Positions 40,982 to 52,901 of a DNA stretch of 64,000 nucleotides are shown one piece after another. The stretch's first letter is position 1. Every line of letters starts with the position of its first letter. A program made the position numbers and the translations under genes. The stretch is from Strigamia acuminata (lineage: Eukaryota; Arthropoda; Chilopoda; Geophilomorpha; Linotaeniidae), in assembly GCA_949358305.1 (NCBI GenBank), contig OX442314.1, positions 10,905,060-10,969,059 of the forward strand. The letters are read 5' to 3'. Below the pieces are notes generated by a model. It was given only the letters and a program-made list of their open reading frames with translations. It had not been told where the DNA came from and made no database searches.

Positions 40982-43466
40982 ATGGCGTGGAGATCCCATG
41001 GAAGAGACAACACGGATATGGTACATCAGTTGAAGCGTTAGTATTTCATCGACGAGATTGGAGGTGGTGAAATGAGTTAATGAGTTTTGTTTAGGAAACG
41101 GAATTATTCGCAGTGATAGGGTGGAAAACACAATGTTGGCTGTGGATCGCGGCAAATACTGCAAACATAATCCGTACATGGATGCGCCACAGAGCATCGG
41201 ATATGCCGTCACAATAAGTGCTCCTCATATGGTGAGCTCATGAAAATAGTGGAATCTAAAATGAAAAAAAAGTTACATAAAAAGACGTTTTTTTTTAAAT
41301 GAGCATTTTTGCACATAAAAGGTGCATTTTCACTAGAAAAATTGCATTTTTGCACTTATAAAGGCCATTTTTGCACTTATAAAGGCCATTTTTGCACTAA
41401 AAAAGGCCATTTTTGCATATAAATAATGCATTTTTTCATTTAAAAAGGCCATTTTTGCACTTTAAAAGGCCATTTTTGCACTAAAAAGGCCATTTTTGCA
41501 CTAAAAAGGCCATTTTTGCACATAAAAAGGCCATTTTTGCACTTAAAAAGGCCATTTTTGCACTTAAAAATGCCCTTTTTGCACTTAAAAAGGCCATTTT
41601 TGCATCTAAAAATTGAATTTTTGCACTTAAAAATGCCATTTTTGCACTTAAAAATGCCATTTTTGCACTTAAAAATGCCATTTTTGCACTTAAAAATGCC
41701 ATTTTTGCACTTAAAAATGCCATTTTTGCACTTAAAAATGCCATTTTTGCACTTAAAAATGCCATTTTTGCACTTAAAAATGCCATTTTTGCACTTAAAA
41801 ATGCCATTTTTGCACTTAAAAATGCCATTTTTGCACTTAAAAATGCCATTTTTGCACTTAAGAATGCCATTTTTGCATATAAATAATGCATTTTTTCATT
41901 TAAAATTACTTTCAGTGCATGGAAAGCGAATTTTTACATCTAAAAAAAATACTTTCTGTTAATTAAATTGCATTATTGCACAAAAGTGCTTATTTTATGT
42001 AAAATTTGCATTTTTTGTACATAAAAAGTTCTTATTGCACTTATTTATAGGTATGAATTGGACTTTTGCACATGAAAAGTCTTGCATTTTCTCTCGTCGT
42101 ATTCCACAATTTCAACTAGCCTCTGAAATTGTAATAATAAATTTAATGGTTGGTTTTTTTGAATTTATTTTTTAGCATGCACATGCACTTGAGCTGCTCA
42201 AAGACCATCTAAGGGAAGGTGCCAGCGCCTTGGATGTCGGCTCGGGCAGCGGATATTTAACCGTTTGCATGGCTTTGTTGGTGGGCGAGACGGGCAAAGC
42301 TGTAGGCATTGATCACATCCCTGAACTCGTTAACATGTCAATTGAGAATATAAAAAAGGACCAGCCAGGTCTACTTGATTCAGGAAGAGTCAAAATGATA
42401 GGTATACTCGTTTGCAAGAAATATTGGATGTTTGAGCTTTAAGTGCATTTTTCTTTGCAGCTGGTGATGGTCGACAGGGTTACCCGTCGGAAGCACCGTA
42501 CGACGCGATCCATGTGGGGGCAGCTGCCCCGCAGTTGCCTCAAGAGGTGACTTCGAAATTCTTAGCGTGATTTGTGTGAGGTTTTGGTAACTAGGAGAAT
42601 TCAGGTTGATTAATTTTGTTTTTGAAAAATTTTCTTTGAAAAATGTGAAGCAAATTGGATTTTTTCCACCTGCAGCACACTGTGGGCCGACACCATCTGG
42701 CTAGGACCCAGCTGAACATGTGGGCTGCAGTTATCATCAAGAATGATAATTTGTGCACATAAAATTTCATCTAAAATTGCAGTTTTTCATCTAAAATTGC
42801 AGTTTTACGTCTAAAATTGCAGCTTTTCGTCTAAAATTGCAGTTTTCATCTCAAATGATCAGTTTTCATCTCAAATGATCAGTTTTCATCTCAAATGATC
42901 AGTTTTTCATCTAAAATTGCAGTTTTTCATCTAAAATTGCAGTTTTTCATCTAAAATTGTAGTTTTTCATCTAAAATTGCAGTTTTTCATCTAAAATTGC
43001 AGTTTTTCATCTAAAATTGCAGTTTTTCATCTAAAATTGCAGTTTTTCATCTAAAATTGCAGTTTTTCATCTAAAATTGCAGTTTTTCATCTAAAATTAT
43101 CATTTTTACAACTAAAATTGTAGTTTTTCATCAAAAATGATAATTTATGCACTTAAAATTGCAGTTTTTGCCAAAAAGCAAAAAAAAAAAATCTATTTTA
43201 CCTCCAAAAAAGTTACCTAACTTACACTTCACACTACCTACACGATTTAATTGCCACCAACTTATCGATGAACCCAATTGCAGTTGATCAACCAATTAAA
43301 ACCTGGCGGTCGACTGGTGATCCCAGTGGGCCCCGAAGGCCGCAACCAGATGCTCGAGCAGATCGACAAACTCCCCGACGGATCCATCAAGCAGACCCCG
43401 CTGATGGGAGTAGTGTACGTGCCCTTGACAGACAAGGACGCGCAATGGCCAAGGTGGAGATCCTAA
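40982..43466 (+). CDS. PCMT1: Protein-L-isoaspartate(D-aspartate) O-methyltransferase, complete, 5 exons
   Basis: Exons 40982-41036, 41095-41231, 42176-42401, 42461-42546 and 43284-43466 join in phase to 228 aa, the normal length. Every intron is GT-AG. The enzyme uses S-adenosylmethionine to methylate isoaspartyl residues in aged cytosolic proteins and so starts their repair. Family signatures are the N-terminus [27 protein letters not shown] (substrate site), [11 protein letters not shown] (SAM motif I), [20 protein letters not shown] and [12 protein letters not shown]. It ends PRWRS rather than the vertebrate RWK or DEL forms. Introns 1 and 3 are 58-59 bp. Introns 2 (944 bp) and 4 (737 bp) are each filled by a different minisatellite. 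It converges on FIBP. Confidence 0.97.
41320..42000. repeat. 21-bp minisatellite in PCMT1 intron 2
   Basis: Tandem TTTTTGCACTTAAAAATGCCA units are near perfect from about 41625 to 41870 and more variable (AAAGGCC type) on the left. A block with GCATATAAATAATGC occurs at both ends (41415-41450 and 41874-41905), as if the array were bounded by a duplicated unit. Long frames here (FLHLKMP- or FLSAKMA-like) are repeat artefacts. Confidence 0.92.
42755..43160. repeat. 20-bp minisatellite in PCMT1 intron 4
   Basis: Tandem TTTTTCATCTAAAATTGCAG, about 19 units, with a short internal run of a variant (TTTTCATCTCAAATGATCAG) at 42841-42905. The sequence differs from the intron 2 array but has the same T-run/A-run layout. 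Confidence 0.92.
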
Positions 43467-44455
43467 ATCCTCCTTTCACTCTGCATATATTTTTGTGACA
43501 CTTTTGTGATTTGTAAAATTACAGAAAAAACTCAGCAAGTTCCAGCCCAATAATTTTTCCTTTGCAATTACTATTCTTACTTTTCCTTTCCTTTCCCTTT
43601 GTTTTCATGTCTGAATTTCTCTTTTTTCCTTCTCTGAATGTAAAAAAACGAAAAAAAATAACCATTTTTTCCATTTCTTTTTTCTCTGATTTCAGGCGCT
43701 AGCCTTGATTTGAATCGCTTTGTTTTGCCTCGTTTTTCTTTCCTTTTTGCTTTGTACACTTTCGTGACACGCTATGGGTGTCTCGCAATGACAGTCCGCC
43801 TTATTCAGCTGTGTTAATGACAAAAAAAACATTATATATTTGATGAGAAAACGTTGTAATCCACAGGGCCGAGCTGTAACACCTCACACTGCTTCCAGTT
43901 GTTGCAGGATATTAATGTCTGCATCTTCATTAGGTGGTGCTGTTCACAATCCTGAATTAGAAGACTCGTTTCACCCGTGACAGTCGTTAGTTTGGTCCTC
44001 TTTTAGTCCAACAAAAATATAAATAAATAAATTATTACTGAATTGACTGTTTGTTTTTGTTTAAATAACAATTTACTTACTTATTTTGAATTTTTTCGAG
44101 GTAATTTGGGGTTTACCGATTGTATATTTGTATAAATTTAGTCGATTTGTTATGTACAATTTTTTATTTTTCGTTTAATTGGACAAAATGTCAAAAATGC
44201 ATTTTTTCGAGTTAAATTTCTGAGTGTTGTGCTAATTGTTACAATACGTAGTTTGATTATTTTCAATGTATTTTTGTACAGAGAAGAGAGAGAATTATTT
44301 TAGGAATGTGCGATTAATTTTTCGAACAAATTGTCCAAAAAGGAAGAAAAGTTTAACTTGTTATTGCACTCATTTCTCGCCTAAAATACAAGCCGAACTG
44401 GTTTATTGTTTTCGGAAATAAATGTCGATCTTATTCGTCGTATTTTGTGTTCATT
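43467..44455. other. Convergent 3' regions of PCMT1 and FIBP
   Basis: It holds both 3' ends. AATAAA words occur on the plus strand near 44020 and, for FIBP, TTTATT on the plus strand at 44402-44407. There is a pyrimidine-rich stretch at 43570-43750. No further gene was recognised. Confidence 0.5.
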
Positions 44456-46777
44456 TTAAGTGTGATACAGGCGTAGGATGATGCTGCTCGTTGCCAATAT
44501 GTAGCGATCCCAAACGGTCTGCATATGCGGTTGGCTGTAAAACAATCATTTAATTCATTTTAGACGTTAAATATTAAGGTAAAAAGCACATTATGTCGTT
44601 TAAACGAGTGCGAATCACTTGTTTAACGTGTAAAACGAGTGCGAATCACTTGTTTAACGTGTAAAACGAGTGCGAATCACTTGTTTAACGTGTAAAACGA
44701 GTGCGAATCACTTGTTTAACGTGTAAAACGAGTGCGAATCACTTGTTTAACGTGTAAAACGAGTGCGAATCACTTGTTTAACGTGTAAAACGAGTGCGAA
44801 TCACTTGTTTACCGTGTAAAACGAGTGCGAATCACTTGTTTAACGCGTAAAACGAGTGCGAATCACTTGTTTAACGTGTAAAACTAGGAATTTGCATGCG
44901 TGTAAATGTTTTATACTTGTTTAAATGACTTTTATACCTTTTAAAAATATTCATTCGTTGGGGTGTTTCTAAATAAGCGCTTAGGAAAAAGTCTAAATCG
45001 CTGCGAGACCATTTTGCTTGCCGACATGGTTCGATTACCTGCAATTTATTGAATTATTAGTTGTTTATTTTATTTTAATTTTTTTAAAAAAATAAATACT
45101 TTTTCAACGTAATCAACAAATATATCCCGAGCTTCTCGACTGTGATTTAATCCGTAAGCGATGTTAATTACTGTTCGTGAAATGAACTGGAATTAATTTC
45201 AATAATTAATTATTTCGTTGAGTTATTTGCTTGAATTTTTACTTTAAAACTGCTTTCACATTCTTGGTACATTTTTTCAGATAATTTCCCTTGGATAGTT
45301 CGCAATACGAGGCTGAAATTGTTTTTTTTTAGTGATTTTGGTGCTTTATAAAGTGAAATTGGTATTAAAATACCTGCGATGATCCTCAAGATGGTCTCTT
45401 TCTAATAAGATTTTCAATTCGCGTAAATCTTGTAAAAATTCTCGATCTAAGTCCACGTCCGTTTCATCAGTCTTGTTGGCTGTTGAGGTGTGCGATTTAA
45501 TAGTGTTAGATTGAATTTAAAGGGTTTGTTTTTGTTGTACCAGTCAAATTACTAGTCCAATGTGCGATCATTTGGTTGGCACAATGAAGAAAATCATCAA
45601 ACGTGAGGTATTGTAATTTACGTTTGCCCGTTTCGAATCTGTTGTTTGTAATAAATACAATCGCCGAATATTTCCTAAATTTAAAATAGAAACAATAAAA
45701 ATTAATTAACACTAAATCGTTAAGGAAATGTTAATCGCATTTAGGGTTGCCAAGTTTTTTAACTTAAAAAATATATATTTTTTTATTAGAATTTAATTTT
45801 TAAGTGAAAATAAAATACTTAAGACATTTTGAGTTGAAAATATTGAATTTTTGAAGTGAAAAATTGATTTTTGAGGTAAAAAAAATTGATTTTTGAGGTA
45901 AAAAATTGATTTTTGAAATAAAAAATTGATTTTTGATAGAACAATTTGAATTTTTAAATTAAAAAAAATATTTGAGCTAAAACTCGTATTTCTGAAGTGA
46001 AATATTTAATATCTGGGCTAGAAAAACTGGACTCTGGCAACCGTAAACATGTTTTACTTTGCGAGATGTTCTGGAAGAAGAAAATGCATCTGAATATTTT
46101 GTACGAGAGAACCGCGCATGTCTTCAACCATTTTAAAAACCTTTTTCACATTATCGAACTGACGTCGACAACTTTTAAGAGAAACGTTCGTTTTCTCGCT
46201 AACCTCATCCAAATCTTTACGATTTCTCGACGACAATTTCTTTCCTAAAATCTCTCTCAAAACTACATCATCAAATTCATAATACCTGCAAAAATAAAAA
46301 CATTTTTATTATTAAAAATAAAAACTACAGTTTTCATTTTTTCATTATTCAATTTTTCTTGTTAAAAATTAAAAATATTAAATTTTGATCACTAAAAATT
46401 GAAATTATTCGATTTTCGCATTTAAAATACTTTTCAATCAACATTCGTTGGTCTTTCGGTTCCACTTGAAACATCCATTGTCCTGCTAACATAGTAGGAT
46501 TTTGTAAAAGTCTTTCGAGCATTTGATATGTGCGATAATGATCCACGACATCGCTCATGAGTAATTCCACCGAGGCATTTGTTTCCACTAAAACTCCACG
46601 TTGGCGCAAAACAGCCGCAGCTTCTTGAGCTGAATACGAATAAAATAAACAATGTCATCATTTAAATAAATTACAATATTACGAGGAAATACCTGTGTTT
46701 CCTTCTAGCCATAGCTGGTAAACTTCTGTGTCTATTATTGTCTCGTTTCCTACGAAAATGTCAACATCACTCGACAT
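44456..46777 (-). CDS. FIBP: Acidic FGF intracellular-binding protein, complete, 9 exons
   Basis: Exons in transcript order: 46693-46777, 46431-46629, 46058-46285, 45541-45674, 45374-45479, 45243-45312, 45100-45186, 44938-45038, 44456-44534. All join in phase to 362 aa, matching the length of animal FIBP, and all introns are GT-AG. Recognisable stretches are [16 protein letters not shown] (start), [92 protein letters not shown] and LRLYHT (end). In mammals FIBP binds internalised FGF1 and is linked to mitogenic signalling and laterality; no enzymatic activity is known. Most introns are 55-65 bp; the two long ones carry minisatellites. The start lies about 270 bp from the THAP gene, so the promoters may be shared. 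Confidence 0.97.
44600..44885. repeat. 31-bp minisatellite in FIBP intron 8
   Basis: About nine nearly identical copies of GTAAAACGAGTGCGAATCAC plus TTGTTTAACGT. Each unit has a short dyad, CGAGTG / CACTTG. The copies differ at very few bases, so the expansion is recent. Confidence 0.92.
45780..46020. repeat. Degenerate ~20-bp repeat in FIBP intron 3
   Basis: ATTGATTTTTGAGGTAAAAA recurs about six times with much variation between 45836 and 45960. Again it has alternating T and A runs. Confidence 0.7.
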
Positions 46778-47043
46778 GCTTGTGCCGCACTGCTCGACAG
46801 CCTAGCTAGCAAAAGACCGATACTGGTTATTAAGTACGAGTGGTTTTCTGTATTTAGCTTGTAATTTTTTTAAAACAAAAATTTCAAACAAAAATTTCGA
46901 ATTGAAATGAATAAAGGAATAATGAATTGCATAAATTATCGATGGGTTAATACAATAACAAAAATTTTAAAATAAATAAAAAAAAAAAACAGAGAAAAAC
47001 ACTCAATAGACAAGATCCGCGATACTGCAGCGCCATCTGCTGA
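46778..47043. promoter_or_regulatory. Divergent promoter region, FIBP / THAP gene
   Basis: About 270 bp separates the FIBP start codon from the open THAP exon on the opposite strand. No TATA box stands out. The placement suggests a shared bidirectional promoter; this is inference from layout only. Confidence 0.4.
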
Positions 47044-47934
47044 GCGAACTTAATACTGTCGCATAGTGACAGAAAGTGGCGCCGTGTTTCGTGTGCTGTT
47101 CCGCTGTGTTTTAATAATGGTAGAAAACCGCCGATTGGGGTAACTTGGCATGCTTTTCCAAGTGATATAGCTGTGAGAAAAGAATGGATTGTAAAAATCA
47201 GACGTGATTTAGGTCCTAAATTTAAATTAGGAACAGCAAGCAAAGTCTGTTCTGTTCACTTTCAAAAAAGTGATTTCCGTCCTCTTTTGCATTCAAAAAA
47301 AATCTATTTGAAGCGTAATGCAGTTCCTTCAATATTTCCATGGTCATCAGAAGCTAAGGTAAAAAAAGGTATTCTAGTTATATTTTTAAAATTAATATTG
47401 AATATTTTTTAGATTGCTGAAGCTACCGCTCGTGGAAATCGTGTAAGAGGAAGAAGCGGTAATAAAATTTTAAAAAGCTTTCATACTGTAACAAATGATA
47501 AAAATGTAAGAATACTCGTAATACCGTAGCTAAAATTTTAATTTTGATTTTTTTTTAAAAAAAATTATTAATAACTTCAGGTAACAAACCATGAAACAAA
47601 TGATGTTGAGACGACACTGATAGAAACTGAGATTCATGGTTTATCTCCAACTGAATTAATACAACAGCTGAGAGATGAAATAGCATCACTGAAGGATACA
47701 ATAAAAACTAAAAACTCAGTGATACAACAACTTACAGAACAAGTTCAACAACATGAAAAAAGTGAAGTAACCTTGAAAGATAAATTGGCAACCAAACTCA
47801 ACTACATTGTAACATTAGAGGCTAGGGTTGAGAAATTTCAGAAGTCAAGATTGGCAGTAGAGAATTTAAATGATAAAACAGTAAACTTTTATACAGGTTT
47901 TCCAAATGTAACGGCAGTTTATGGTGCAGACTGA
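47044..47934 (+). CDS. THAP-domain protein with coiled coil, 5' end open, truncated transposase tail
   Basis: Exons about 47044-47358, 47413-47505 and 47581-47934 join in one frame. THAP is a C2CH zinc DNA-binding domain: CAVPLC near 47091, a conserved W, CSVHF, then AVPSIF at its end are all visible. It is followed by a basic stretch and a coiled coil (about 47640-47860, ELIQQLRDEIASLKDTIK). The last residues KTVNFYTGFPNV match the beginning of the DDE transposase domain that follows the coiled coil in transposon-derived THAP proteins, but the frame stops 7 codons later. No ATG lies between an upstream stop (47041) and the first cysteine, so an upstream exon is needed or the 5' end is lost (AG at 47071-47072 is a candidate acceptor). 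It is a domesticated or dying transposon gene. Confidence 0.75.
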
Positions 47935-49174
47935 ATATGCTTTATTGAAAGGGGACATATAACAAGCGGATGTGAAAGGGGGTTTGGGTCACTTAAGACA
48001 AGACAGAATATTGCAATTTCCTCCTCTGAACACCTGTTTTGATTTTTGATTTTTGATTGTTTTTGTTGATTTATAATATTGTAAACAAGTTTGAGTTTTT
48101 ATTTTTTATTGTTTTTGTTGACTTCTAATATGGTAAACAAGTTTTAATGCATTTGCTTTTTATTATTTTTATTTTATTTGGACAGTAAAACTGAATATGA
48201 AAAGAGAAAATGATTGTTTTATTTATTTTTATAAAGTACATAATATGGTGAAACAAATTTAAAACAGGCTTATACACTCATCAACAAACGTCAACAAATA
48301 GGTACCTTCAGTACTGACAGATTTTCTATTTCGATACCAGATGGCGCGACTTGTCTCGCGCATGCGCCCTTTCGTATCGCGAATCTTGTCTATGGACAAC
48401 GCCATCTACGAATAACTTCACAAAGTGTGGTTTCCAATGGTTTCCGTATAAATCGAGGTATAAATACAATAAATAGTATTTTAAAATTTCAACTAGTTTA
48501 CAGAACGTGACAAAATCCTTCATTGTAAAAAACCAAACTACAGAAAAATTACAAAAAACAAAAACGTTAAATAAAAATAAACTAAATTCAAAATGGCGAA
48601 TTGGATGCTCATTCGGTGGCAGAAGAACCCCTCGCATGGCCTCCTCGCACAATAATGCAATGCGCCTTTATAAATATTCAAAATTAGCTCAGAACAATGC
48701 ATCATTTAATAGGTTAACCAAAAAACATTGGGCCCCCTATCGTTTTGGAGTTTAGACAGGGATATGGAAGCTGCATGATGCCTCATACACTGTAACTTTT
48801 CATCATGTACAATTCCTTGTGGTGCAAATACACCGCACAAACATGAAAAAATATGTAATAAACTTGTGCGGTGTGTAATAGCATGAGGAAATGATATACT
48901 GTTAAACGTTTGATGGGATTATCTTTTCGCTTGGGTCAACGACAATAGCGGAAGTCGTAAGAAAGCAATAAAAAAAATATGTTGTGTGTACTAAACGATT
49001 TTGAAATGTAGCGAGTCTGCAAAAGATGACACAAACGTAAAAAGCTGCACGTAAGAGCTCTCGAAAGAAAATTTTATTATTTTTTAAAATTTGAATTTTA
49101 AATTTTAAAAAAATTGATTTTTAACCAATCAAATCAAAGTGATGAATGCAAATACAATTTTCAGCCGTTAAAAG
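47935..49174. other. Intergenic; tandem duplication near 48040-48150
   Basis: TTGTTTTTGTTGA...AATATKGTAAACAAGTTT occurs twice in a row at about 48055-48150. 48340-48410 has AGATGGCG and CGCCATCT in inverted order. A frame at 48507-48755 looks random. No gene was recognised. Confidence 0.45.
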
Positions 49175-49909
49175 ATGCGCAAAACCAGGGAAATGATTTT
49201 CTTTTTACTTCTTTTACCACTTTCGACGATCGCTCAGTCGTACCCGCATCCGTACGCGAATTTCATGCACGACGGGCGCCAGCAAGCGACGACCGCAAGA
49301 CCGACGACCAAGAAACCCGCTGACGTCATAGTTAATGTGAGCAATTTCGTTCTTTTGGGAGTTTTGAAGGTGCTCGTTCATATTTTGGGATTTTTCGGAT
49401 TCCAATTGCACGTCGGGACTGTGGCGGGTAAAAGGAGTGTGGAATTTAAGTGTCCGTCGGTTATATTGGATACTATGTGGACAAGTGCGGTAATTTTCGG
49501 CGGGAAATCGGATGTGAAATGTTTGCAAAGACTCGTATGTGAGGATCCAATCAGAGGCGAGGAAAAAATCCGTGCGGCGAGAAGGATTTTGGGTTTTTTG
49601 AAAACGTGGGATAGGTAAGAGATTTTTTTTTTTAATTTTATTTATTTAATTAAGATTTTTCTTTTTTCCTTTTTTAATTAATTTTTCCGAGTGTTTTTCT
49701 TTTTTTGTTTTATTTATTGTGTAATTATTTTCAATTTGATAATTTGATTTTAATTTGATTTTTTTCCCGATTTTTTTTTTTTACGAAGCAATTTCGCCAT
49801 AGAAAAACACGAGAAAATTCTCAAGAACATGGAAAAAAGTCTCGCAAAAGGTTTTTCGAAGGAAAAATGTCGTTTTGCCTCATGTGCTAATGAGTTGAAA
49901 TTGCTTTAA
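49175..49909 (+). CDS. Small secreted protein, 186 aa, two coding exons, unknown function
   Basis: Exons 49175-49614 and 49789-49909 join in phase 2 (AG|C). The N-terminus is a good signal peptide (EMIFFLLLLPLSTIAQS). Then comes a proline/threonine-rich stretch, a hydrophobic segment (VLLGVLKVLVHILGFFGF), a dibasic GKR, and a region with FKCPS, CLQRLVCE and a final C(x5)C (CRFASC). The acceptor is GAAG rather than CAG, which is a little weak. TTTTCAG lies 11 bases before the ATG, so a 5' UTR intron is likely. The C..RLVCE motif, GKR and phase-2 intron are shared with the gene at 52902-54092. The family was not recognised by name. Confidence 0.75.
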
Positions 49910-52901
49910 AAACGAGACTATACAACAGTCTTTGTATTTCAGCGCCCTCACTCACGGTAGAAACAAACTATTTACACATATTTCACCTTTTCTAACTACC
50001 ATCTTCCACGGGATTTTAACAACAAAAATTCAAAACAAAAATGATTTCAAATAGCTTTATTCTTTATTTTAAAGTTTATACATTCAGTTTGTAATAGGTT
50101 ACCAAACTAGACATCTCGAATGAGTAAAAAAATGCGTAATAAATATGAAAAAATGAGGTGATTGCTTCGATTCAAGGCCATGGTCGGCCATTGAAATGTT
50201 CCTGGACAAATCACAGATCGTAAATGACGACATCAATATTTATTAAAACGATAAAAAAAACCCAACAAAATTCACATTTGTTACGCCTGATGTAAACATG
50301 TATCAAAATATGACTTGTTGACACCGTATAAAAAGCAATTTTATTCCAGACAATGCCCAGTTGTATTTTTACTGCGCAATAAACGAAAATTTCCTTTCTC
50401 CTATGGCCGCCATTTTTTTTATGGGTTCATCCGTTCATCCATATTTTTTTAAGTATCAACAAACGCAATAAAATTAATTCCTATTTCACGTTGGAATATT
50501 AAATTAAAAAAGGTGACGATGTTTTAAATCATTGTTAATTAGAACAAAAAAAAATTATGTCCGCACCTAAAACAACAACTTCGGCCATTTTGGTTTCATG
50601 CACCCGCCATTTTGTCTCCACACAACAAATTAAAAATTAATATTCTTTTTTCATATTTTATTCATTACTTCGGCTTAAAATACACATTTCCGGTTAATAA
50701 TGAACATAACCTGTTTCAAACTATTAAACATTTATTTCCGACTTAAAAAAAATAATTATTCGACATTACACAGATGAAAAAGCACAAAAATCGCAGCAAT
50801 AACATAAAGAAATCCCATCATAAAAACATCAGTTACAGGTCAATGCAATACATAAAGAAATAATAATAATTCATGTCATGATTTGTCGTCTGTGTGTGCG
50901 TATCATCCCGGTATTCCGTTCGCAATTTGCCGCCCCCACAATTCGATCAAAAGTCGTTCAACCCGCGCGCCATGAATAAATGAATTTTGCACAGATATTT
51001 TGCAAAGGCGCTGCCCTGGCCAATGGTTAATTACTAGCTATTTATATGCAAATTAGCAGCGGCCTCCATCACAGAAACATAAACAATTTTACTAAGTAGA
51101 CACGCAAGACATGTTTTTGCTCGCTGCCATCATGCCGAGAATCACATCTGTTTATCCCGCCATTTTGGAGAGATATTAGACTAGCTGCAGGACCACACCT
51201 AGTTTTATATTTCGCAAACACCTGCAAAACACAGCGGTTCATTGACCTAATATTATTATTTTTTCTCAGAAAACATCAAAATTAATTCAACGGAAATAAA
51301 ATATCTTGATAAATCTAATAATTTTTTTTAAATTTTTGACTCGATGTTTCAGTCTCTCAATAGAGGCATCATCGGAAGAATCTGGACTCAATTTAGTTCA
51401 CCAAACTATTTTAATTCTTTTATTGTAATAAATAAATGTAATAATGATTTAATAAATACGAAGAAATTAAAAATTAAAAAATGTTTTATTTATTTTTTTA
51501 TTTTTTAAATCGTGAAAATCATATTTGAAATGACATCTAGAAACAGACAGGTTCCTTTGGGCAATAAATTATACTGTTTTATCCTTTTCAACGTTTCGAA
51601 ATAGGCAATTCTTTTGTATGAAATGTGGATTTGCCTCATAGACATGACCCTGACACGTTGAACACTATCATTGCTCAAAATAGTGTAAAAGATGATGCCT
51701 TGTCCATGTGATTTACGAGATGATGGCACCAGGAGGCGTTGCTCTGTGTATAGACATACCCAGGTGTTTAAGGGTCATTGGTTCGTGTCGACCTAGACAC
51801 ACATTTTTGCCTCGCTTTCCCATATCAATTCATTCATAAAATTATCCTCATTTTTTTATTTTATTAGCCGTGACTCGTTCAGTATTTAGGTTTTAGGTTA
51901 GTTAATGGTAAACAATTTAAATTAAGCCTAAAATGAGAACTAGATTGATTTTTTTTTTGTTTTTGGTTTATTTATTTATTAATTTATTAATCCAGGCTGT
52001 GTAAATTTAAAAAATATATTTTTATTAAAACAAAATGAAAAATACAACGGGAAGCAAAACTCTTTAGATTTTCATTATTATTTTTTTTGACTAATTTTAA
52101 GAAAAATTTCAGAAAAATAAAAATGACAAATTTTAGTTGATTTTTCTTTTTTTTTTACATTTGATTTCACCTCAACCCTGATTTTGGACCAGTTAAAATA
52201 CATTTCTTCATAAATTTGTTTTAATTTAACACAAAAAATTAAACAAACAAAAAAATTAAAAAATTTGACGCCATTTTTATGTTATTTTTATGTTAGTACA
52301 TAGAAAAATGCATTTTGGTGAAGGAAAAGGTGAAGAAAAATAAAAATGGAGGCTAGAATGAAATAAAAAATATATTTTTATACATAAAATTGAAATTTGT
52401 TTTTTTTTTGTATTTTTTTTTGTATGTTTATTTATTATTATTATTATTATTTAAAAAAATTAACTACTTGGATCAATTGTATAGGAGGGCCTGCCAACAA
52501 CATAATTGGCCCGGCATTGAGCATTATAAACCGGGAATAAAGGATTCATCCAATCATAAAAAAGAAATTTAAAACAAAAAATATTTACTCATGACTGAGC
52601 AACACTGTTGCTGAAAAAACAAGTAAATTAATATTTATACATTCGTTCACACAAACATCAGTAAACATTCACACAATGTAGAAAAAACGGATCGAAAAAA
52701 GAAAGAAATTTTTTTTTAAGAAAAAAAGATCGCGAATGGAGCGTCTTATCTTACACGCAAACAAACATGGAGGATTATTTATAACCCGAGGAAGAGAAAA
52801 CGTTAAAAGAAAAACTATTTACAATAAAAAAACGAGAAGAAAAATATTTCTAGTATTTAAAAATCGTTAAAACTCGAATTTTTCTTAAAAAATTAAAAAA
52901 T
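49910..52901. other. Three-kilobase gap without a recognisable gene
   Basis: AT-rich, with many homopolymer runs. A 75-codon frame at 51505-51729 (minus) has no recognisable features. The 3' end of the next gene probably reaches into 52750-52900. Confidence 0.5.

Noticed and set aside
40822-41212. Minus-strand frames over PCMT1 exons 1-2
   Set aside because: Shadows of the real plus-strand exons.
41481-41962. Long open frames on both strands in PCMT1 intron 2
   Set aside because: They only translate the 21-bp tandem repeat (a multiple of three keeps frames open).
44600-44885. Regular 31-bp repeats suggesting a CRISPR array
   Set aside because: Units are directly adjacent without unique spacers, and lie in an intron of a eukaryotic gene.
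48507-48755. 82-codon plus-strand frame
   Set aside because: Lysine/asparagine-rich reading of AT-rich DNA without recognisable features.
51505-51729. 75-codon minus-strand frame (LLPKGTCLFLDVIS...)
   Set aside because: No domain, no splice or promoter context, and length expected by chance.
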